Below are positions 54,777 to 59,840 of a stretch of DNA of 59,840 nucleotides, piece by piece. The notes below the pieces were generated by a model. The model did no database searches and was not told where the DNA came from. It was given only the letters and a program-made list of their open reading frames with translations. A program made the position numbers and the translations under genes. Within the stretch, counting starts at the first letter, position 1. Every line of letters starts with the position of its first letter. Source of the DNA: an uncultured Alphaproteobacteria bacterium (GTDB taxonomy: Bacteria > Pseudomonadota > Alphaproteobacteria > Micropepsales > Micropepsaceae); assembly GCA_902825865.1 (NCBI GenBank), contig CADECX010000003.1:15514-75353 (forward strand), read 5' to 3'.

Positions 54777-55521
54777 GACCACCACGGCGATCAATCTGGG
54801 CACCGCCCTCGCCGCTGTCGGCGAGCCGACCCTGGTGATCGACATCGATCCGCAGGGCAATGCCTCAACCGGCCTGGGCATCCATCGCCAGGACCGCAAG
54901 CTCACCACCTACGAGGTGCTGACCGGCCAGGCCAAGCTGGCCGACGCGATTGTGAAGACCCGCATTCCCGGCCTGTCGCTGGTGCCGGCCACGGTGGATC
55001 TCTCCGGCGCCGAACTGGAATTGGCAGATTTCCCCCGGCGCAATTTCATTTTGAAGGACGCGCTGGAAGAATACTCCGTACACGGAGAAAATGCCTATTC
55101 CTACATTTTGATCGATTGCCCCCCTTCCCTCACCTTGCTGACCTTGAATGCCATGGCGGCAGCGGATGCGGTGATGGTGCCGCTGCAATGCGAGTTCTTC
55201 GCGCTGGAAGGCTTGAGCCAGTTGATGAAGACCATCGAGCTGGTGCGCAACAAGCTTAATCCCACGTTAGACATTCAGGGCATCGTCCTGACCATGTTCG
55301 ACAAGCGGAACAAATTGTCGGACCAGGTCGCCGCCGATGTGCGCCAGACTTTGGGCGAGAAGGTTTACACCACGGTAATCCCGCGAAATGTGCGTATTTC
55401 GGAAGCACCCAGCCATGGCGTGCCGGCGCTGGTCTATGACCTGCGCTGTCCGGGAAGCCAGGCTTACATCAAGCTCGCGGGCGAATTGATTCAGCGCGAA
55501 CGGCTCAGGGCCGCGGCATGA
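54715..55521 (+). CDS. parA: Chromosome partitioning ATPase ParA
   Basis: A 268-residue Walker-type ATPase. Deviant Walker A is [31 protein letters not shown] and YILIDCPPSLTLLTLNA follow. ParA gradients move ParB-parS complexes to the poles. Overlaps rsmG by 62 bp at the start and parB by ATGA at the end. Confidence 0.96.
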   Translation: MSNPKKPRILVVANQKGGVGKTTTAINLGTALAAVGEPTLVIDIDPQGNASTGLGIHRQDRKLTTYEVLTGQAKLADAIVKTRIPGLSLVPATVDLSGAELELADFPRRNFILKDALEEYSVHGENAYSYILIDCPPSLTLLTLNAMAAADAVMVPLQCEFFALEGLSQLMKTIELVRNKLNPTLDIQGIVLTMFDKRNKLSDQVAADVRQTLGEKVYTTVIPRNVRISEAPSHGVPALVYDLRCPGSQAYIKLAGELIQRERLRAAA

Positions 55522-56381
55522 ATCCAAATCAGGATCGTCCGCGCGGCTTGGGCCGCGGCCTCTCGGCTTTGATCGGCGATGAAGTCGCCGCCGTGAAAGG
55601 TGAACCGGTCGCTAAGAAAGATTTGCGCTCATTGCCGGTCGCGTTCCTGCAGCCCGGACGCTTTCAGCCGCGCATGACATTCGACGAGCAACCGCTGCAG
55701 GAACTGGCGGCGAGCATCAGGGAGAAGGGCGTGTTGTCGCCCATCTTGGTGCGGCCCATCGGTCCCGACCGTTATGAGATCGTGGCGGGCGAGCGCCGCT
55801 GGCGCGCTGCCCAACTGGCCAAGCTGCACGACGTGCCGGTGGTGATCCGCGAGTTGCCTGACGACCAGGCGCTGGAACTGGCGATCATCGAAAATGTCCA
55901 ACGCGCCGATCTGAACGCGATAGAGGAGGGGGCGGCCTATGAAGAGCTGATCACCAAATTCAATCGCACCCAGGATGATGTGGCGCGGGAGGTCGGCAAG
56001 AGCCGCTCCCATGTCGCAAACACTGTTCGGCTGCTGCGGCTGCCCGATCAGGTCAAGGGCTGGATCCGGGAAGGCAAGCTGACGGCCGGCCATGCCCGAA
56101 CACTGTTGGCTGAGGCCGATCCGGTGGCCCGAGCGCGGGAATTGATCGAGGGCGCGCTGACTGTGCGCCAGGCCGAACAGCGTTCGGTTTTAAAGAAAAG
56201 GCCTGGTGGAAAACCCGCCAAAGACCCCAATATCGCGGACCTGGAAGCCAGTATTTCCAACCGCTTAGGTTTGAAAGTCCAAATCATCCACAAAGGGGAT
56301 AAAGGTGGGGATATGCGGATATCCTACAAATCCCTGGAGCAGCTGGACGATCTGACCAAGCGGCTGACCCGGCCCAGCTAG
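55518..56381 (+). CDS. parB: Chromosome partitioning protein ParB
   Basis: A 287-residue CTP-dependent clamp that loads at parS. N-terminal [14 protein letters not shown] is the ParA-stimulating motif. [11 protein letters not shown] and [14 protein letters not shown] bind CTP, the helix-turn-helix is around [20 protein letters not shown], and the C-terminal dimerisation domain ends near TRPS. It is the last gene before convergent hisA (stops overlap by 4 bp). Confidence 0.96.
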   Translation: MNPNQDRPRGLGRGLSALIGDEVAAVKGEPVAKKDLRSLPVAFLQPGRFQPRMTFDEQPLQELAASIREKGVLSPILVRPIGPDRYEIVAGERRWRAAQLAKLHDVPVVIRELPDDQALELAIIENVQRADLNAIEEGAAYEELITKFNRTQDDVAREVGKSRSHVANTVRLLRLPDQVKGWIREGKLTAGHARTLLAEADPVARARELIEGALTVRQAEQRSVLKKRPGGKPAKDPNIADLEASISNRLGLKVQIIHKGDKGGDMRISYKSLEQLDDLTKRLTRPS

Positions 56382-57103
56382 CTCCGCGTAAGCCGCAGCG
56401 CCTCGGCCACGTCGATGCGCCCGTCGTAAAAAGCCCGGCCCACCACCACGCCTTCAATGCCGGGCTCTTTTGCCGCAACCAGGGCGTCGATGTCGGCGAT
56501 GGAGCCAACCCCGCCAGATGCGATCACAGGAATGGAAAGGCCGCGGGCGAGGGCGGCGGTCGCCGTCACATTGACGCCCTTGAGCAGACCGTCGCCATCA
56601 ATGTCGGTGAACAGGATGGCGGCCACCCCGGCATCCTCAAAGCGCTTGCCCAATTCCAGTGGGGTCAGGGTGCTGACTTCGGCCCAGCCCTGGGTGGCGA
56701 TCTTGCCGCCCTTGGCGTCGGCACCCACCACAATCCGGCCAGGGAATTTGCGCGCCGCGTCTTTGACGAATTGCGGGTCGGTCAGGGCGGCGGTCCCCAG
56801 GATCACCCTTGTGATGCCGGCGGTCAGCCAGCCCTCGACTGCCGCCATGTCGCGAATGCCGCCGCCCAACTGAATGGGAAGGGCGATGGCGGCGCGGATG
56901 GCTTTGATCGCCTCGGCATTGGCGCTGTGACCGGCAAAGGCGCCGTTCAGATCGACGCAATGCAGCCATTGAAAACCTTGGCTCGCAAAGCTCTTGGCCT
57001 GGGCACCGGGATCGGTGTTGAACACCGTGGCGTCTTCCATCACACCCTTTTTCAGGCGGACGCAGACACCGTCCTTCAGATCGATGGCGGGAAAAATAAT
57101 CAT
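56378..57103 (-). CDS. hisA: Phosphoribosylformimino-5-aminoimidazole carboxamide ribotide isomerase
   Basis: A 241-residue TIM barrel of histidine synthesis. [19 protein letters not shown] holds the first catalytic Asp; [12 protein letters not shown] and [14 protein letters not shown] carry the phosphate-binding and second acid sites. The start overlaps hisH by ATGA. hisF does not follow; the gene ends against parB. Confidence 0.95.
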   Translation of the reverse strand: MIIFPAIDLKDGVCVRLKKGVMEDATVFNTDPGAQAKSFASQGFQWLHCVDLNGAFAGHSANAEAIKAIRAAIALPIQLGGGIRDMAAVEGWLTAGITRVILGTAALTDPQFVKDAARKFPGRIVVGADAKGGKIATQGWAEVSTLTPLELGKRFEDAGVAAILFTDIDGDGLLKGVNVTATAALARGLSIPVIASGGVGSIADIDALVAAKEPGIEGVVVGRAFYDGRIDVAEALRLTRS

Positions 57104-57735
57104 GGCCGCCAGCGCAGGAAATTCTCGAGCAGCTTAAGGCCCGTTTCCTGGCTCTTTTCGGGATGGAATTGGGTACCCACCATATTTTCATTGCCGACAA
57201 CAGCCGTCAGCGCGCCGCCATAATCGGTGGTCGCGATCAGATCGTCGGGCAGCACGGGTTTGAGCTGAAAACTATGGACGAAATAGGCATGGGCGCCCGG
57301 GGCGATGCCGTCAAACACGGCATGGTCCTGTTCGATCTTGAGTTCGTTCCAGCCCATATGCGGGATTTTAAGGCCGGGATCGGACGGCGTGATCTTCACG
57401 ACCTCTCCGGCGATCCAGCCCAGCCCGGCATGGCGGCCGAACTCGACCCCGACCGTGGCCATCAACTGCATGCCGACACAGATGCCCAGAAAGGGGGCGC
57501 CCTCCTTCAGCACTTTTTCCCGCAGCGCCTCGATCATGCCGGGCACGGCGGACAGGCCCTTCATGCAATCGGCAAAGGCGCCGACTCCCGGCAGCACCAC
57601 GCGCTCGGCATCCAGAACGGCTTGCGGATCAGCGGTGGTGATAATGTCGGCCTTCCCATTGGCGGCGCGCGCCAAGGCCTTCGCCGCGCTGGCGAGGTTG
57701 CCGGAGCCATAGTCGATCAGGGCCACACTGGACAT
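57100..57735 (-). CDS. hisH: Imidazole glycerol phosphate synthase subunit HisH
   Basis: A 211-residue glutamine amidotransferase supplying ammonia to HisF. The nucleophile is in [14 protein letters not shown] (Cys); the His and Glu of the triad are in [10 protein letters not shown]. The N-terminal [15 protein letters not shown] is typical. Partner hisF is outside the window. lepA lies upstream on the same strand after 74 bp. Confidence 0.95.
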   Translation of the reverse strand: MSSVALIDYGSGNLASAAKALARAANGKADIITTADPQAVLDAERVVLPGVGAFADCMKGLSAVPGMIEALREKVLKEGAPFLGICVGMQLMATVGVEFGRHAGLGWIAGEVVKITPSDPGLKIPHMGWNELKIEQDHAVFDGIAPGAHAYFVHSFQLKPVLPDDLIATTDYGGALTAVVGNENMVGTQFHPEKSQETGLKLLENFLRWRP

Positions 57736-57809
57736 GGGCGGTCGTATAAAGGCTGGGAACGGATTTGTCGAAAGCAGGCAAAGCAGGGCAGGGCGGCGCC
57801 TAGCGGGGG

Positions 57810-59612
57810 CTAGTTATCGTCCATCTTGAGCGCGGCAATGAAGGCTTCCTGGGGAATCTCCACCTTGCCGAACTGGCGCATCTTCTTCTTGCCCTCTTTC
57901 TGCTTGTCCAACAGCTTGCGCTTACGGGAAATGTCGCCGCCATAGCATTTCGCGGTGACGTCTTTTCTCAAGGCAGAAAGTGTTTCGCGGGCGATCACCT
58001 TGCCGCCGATCGCGGCCTGGATCGGGATCTTGAACATGTGGCGCGGGATAAGGTCCTTCAATTTCTCGCACATCGCCCGGCCGCGGCCTTCGGCGCGCTG
58101 GCGGTTGACGATCATGCTCAGCGCATCCACCGGATCGTCATTGACCAGGATCGACATTTTCACCAGGTCGCCCTCTTCGTATTTTTCGATGTGATAATCG
58201 AAGCTGGCATAGCCGCGGCTAACACTCTTCAGCCGGTCATAAAAGTCGAACACGACTTCGTTCAGCGGCAGCATATAGATCACCATGGCGCGGTTGCCGG
58301 CATAGGTGAGCTCGACCTGCCGCCCGCGCCGATCCTCGCACAGCTTCAACACGCTGCCGAGATACTCATCCGGCACCAGTACGGTGGCATTTATCCACGG
58401 TTCTTCGATGCGGTCGATATAGGTGACATCCGGCATGTCGGCCGGATTGTGCAATTCCTTCATCGTGCCGTTGTTCATGTAGATGTGATAGATCACCGAC
58501 GGCGCGGTGGTAATCAGGTCGAGATTGAACTCCCGCTCCAATCGTTCGCGCACAATTTCCAGATGCAGCAAACCTAAAAAGCCGCAGCGGAAACCGAAGC
58601 CCAGCGCGGCGCTGGATTCGGTTTCATAGGTGAAGCTGGCGTCATTGAGATGCAGTTTGCCCAGCGCCTCGCGCAGGTCTTCGAACAGCGCCGCATCCAC
58701 CGGGAACAAGCCGCAGAACACCACTTGCTGCGCCGGCTTGAAGCCGGGCAGGGGCTTGTCGGTGCCTTTGCGCTCGTCGGTGATGGTGTCGCCGACCTTG
58801 GTGTCGGCCACCTGCTTGATCTGGGCGGTGATGTAACCGACCTCGCCCGGGCCCAGGCTTTCGACGCCGACCTTCTTGGGCTTGAACACACCGATCTGTT
58901 CCACCTGATAGACGGCGTCCGCCGCCATCATGCGGATCTTCTGGCCCTTCTTGAGCTCGCCGTCGATGATGCGCACCAGCACCACCACCCCCAGATAGGC
59001 ATCGTAATAGGAATCGATCAGCAGCGCCTTCAGCGGTGCATCCAAGGTGCCCTTGGGGGGCGGCAAACGCTTGACCACCGCTTCCAGCACCTGGTCGATG
59101 TTGAGCCCGGTCTTGGCGCTGATCGGTACAGCCTCGCTGGCGTCCAGCCCGATCACATCCTCGATCTGCTGCTTGACCCGTTCGGGCTCGGCGGCGGGCA
59201 GGTCGATCTTGTTGAGGACCGGCACGATCTCCAGCCCGGCATCGATCGCCTGATAGACATTGGCCAGGGTCTGGGCCTCCACCCCCTGGCTGGCGTCCAC
59301 CACCAGCAGCGCGCCTTCGCAGGCGGCCAGGCAGCGGCTGACCTCATAGCCGAAGTCGACATGGCCGGGGGTGTCCATCAGGTTCAGGACATAGTTCTCG
59401 CCATCGGCGGCCTTGTAATCCAGGCGCACGGTCTGGGCCTTGATGGTGATGCCGCGCTCCCGCTCGATATCCATCGAGTCCAGGATCTGGTCCTTCATTT
59501 CCCGGCTGGAGACGGTGCCGGTGAACTGGATCAGCCGGTCGGCCAGGGTGGATTTGCCATGGTCGATATGGGCGACAATGGAAAAGTTGCGGATTTTGGA
59601 AAGATCGGTCAT
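57810..59612 (-). CDS. lepA: Elongation factor 4 (LepA)
   Basis: A 600-residue translational GTPase. G1 is [15 protein letters not shown]3 [13 protein letters not shown]4 NKIDLP, and the C-terminal LepA domain has [18 protein letters not shown] [15 protein letters not shown] and the tail [20 protein letters not shown]4 binds stalled ribosomes and affects initiation and back-translocation. Full length for the family. Confidence 0.97.
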   Translation of the reverse strand: MTDLSKIRNFSIVAHIDHGKSTLADRLIQFTGTVSSREMKDQILDSMDIERERGITIKAQTVRLDYKAADGENYVLNLMDTPGHVDFGYEVSRCLAACEGALLVVDASQGVEAQTLANVYQAIDAGLEIVPVLNKIDLPAAEPERVKQQIEDVIGLDASEAVPISAKTGLNIDQVLEAVVKRLPPPKGTLDAPLKALLIDSYYDAYLGVVVLVRIIDGELKKGQKIRMMAADAVYQVEQIGVFKPKKVGVESLGPGEVGYITAQIKQVADTKVGDTITDERKGTDKPLPGFKPAQQVVFCGLFPVDAALFEDLREALGKLHLNDASFTYETESSAALGFGFRCGFLGLLHLEIVRERLEREFNLDLITTAPSVIYHIYMNNGTMKELHNPADMPDVTYIDRIEEPWINATVLVPDEYLGSVLKLCEDRRGRQVELTYAGNRAMVIYMLPLNEVVFDFYDRLKSVSRGYASFDYHIEKYEEGDLVKMSILVNDDPVDALSMIVNRQRAEGRGRAMCEKLKDLIPRHMFKIPIQAAIGGKVIARETLSALRKDVTAKCYGGDISRKRKLLDKQKEGKKKMRQFGKVEIPQEAFIAALKMDDN

Positions 59613-59677
59613 TGCGGCGGGGGTCTAGCAGACTGAGGCCCCCCATTCCACAGGCTTTTCCCGCTATAACCCGCCCC

Positions 59678-59840
59678 ATGCTGCATTACCTCTATCTCGA
59701 TTATGGGGGGCTTCCCCGCTACCGGCGGGAGCTGAAATACAGCCTGATTTCCCTCCGCCAGGAGCTTGGGGCCCAAAACGACAAGGCGCCGGAGGCCCGG
59801 ATCGCGGTCTATACCGACGCGCCCACGGTCTATCAGCGCT
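59678..59840 (+). CDS. Hypothetical protein (3' end outside window)
   Basis: ATG at 59678 opens a frame running off the window after 54 codons. The visible part (MLHYLYLDYGGLPRYRRELK, then ARIAVYTDAPTVYQR) has a strand-helix-strand pattern compatible with a GT-A-like glycosyltransferase start, but nothing specific identifies it. It is divergent from lepA, 65 bp away. Confidence 0.45.
   Translation, partial: MLHYLYLDYGGLPRYRRELKYSLISLRQELGAQNDKAPEARIAVYTDAPTVYQR

Overview
The window is GC-rich, densely packed chromosomal DNA from an alphaproteobacterium. The evidence is the gene order: PPSR-maf-aroE-coaE-dnaQ on one side and hemE-hemH-hemJ-rho ... mnmE-mnmG-rsmG-parA-parB on the other is the conserved neighbourhood of the alphaproteobacterial replication origin, as in Caulobacter. 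GANTC sites cluster between the two arms. Many gene pairs overlap by ATGA, and GTG and TTG starts are common. The genus cannot be fixed from the sequence. No tRNA, rRNA, CRISPR array, prophage or transposase gene was recognised.

Layout. Positions 1-4147 hold a ferredoxin reductase/ferredoxin pair and accessory genes. A 451-bp gene-free stretch with an 18-bp perfect hairpin follows. Positions 4.6-15.9 kb are accessory: two PAS_5-type proteins, an exported hydrolase divergent from a TonB-dependent receptor, an ETR1-like ethylene-sensor membrane protein overlapping a histidine kinase, two exported cupins, and a DUF3311/sodium-solute symporter pair. Positions 15.9-25.6 kb carry pstCAB (no pstS or phoU here), a hybrid histidine kinase with an AmpG-like permease, an OlsB-like acyltransferase, an exported RidA protein, a pirin and gshB. 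Positions 25.6-38.6 kb are housekeeping: yraN, rsmI, an LpoA-like lipoprotein, hemW, rdgB, rph, hrcA-grpE, dapB, nth, adenosine kinase, yjbQ, smr, mltA and tim44. Positions 38.7-43.0 kb hold secB and the dnaQ-coaE-aroE-maf-PPSR block. A candidate oriC lies at 42991-43288. From there hemE, hemH, hemJ, rho, mnmE, mnmG, rsmG, parA and parB read away from it, with two perfect-core parS sites about 10.6 and 11.2 kb from the origin. The right end has hisA, hisH and lepA on the minus strand and the start of one more gene.

The most unusual observations are three. First, a stand-alone protein matches the plant ethylene-receptor sensor domain at six of seven key residues in an ungapped alignment; it overlaps a histidine kinase gene. 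Second, gene junctions in compact operons (smr/yjbQ, coaE/dnaQ, dnaQ/secB) are duplicated around palindromic repeats. The extra gene-end copies differ mainly at third codon positions, so they look like remnants of diverged alleles rather than decaying duplicates. Third, a family of dispersed palindromic elements sits at these junctions and at several other intergenic sites.
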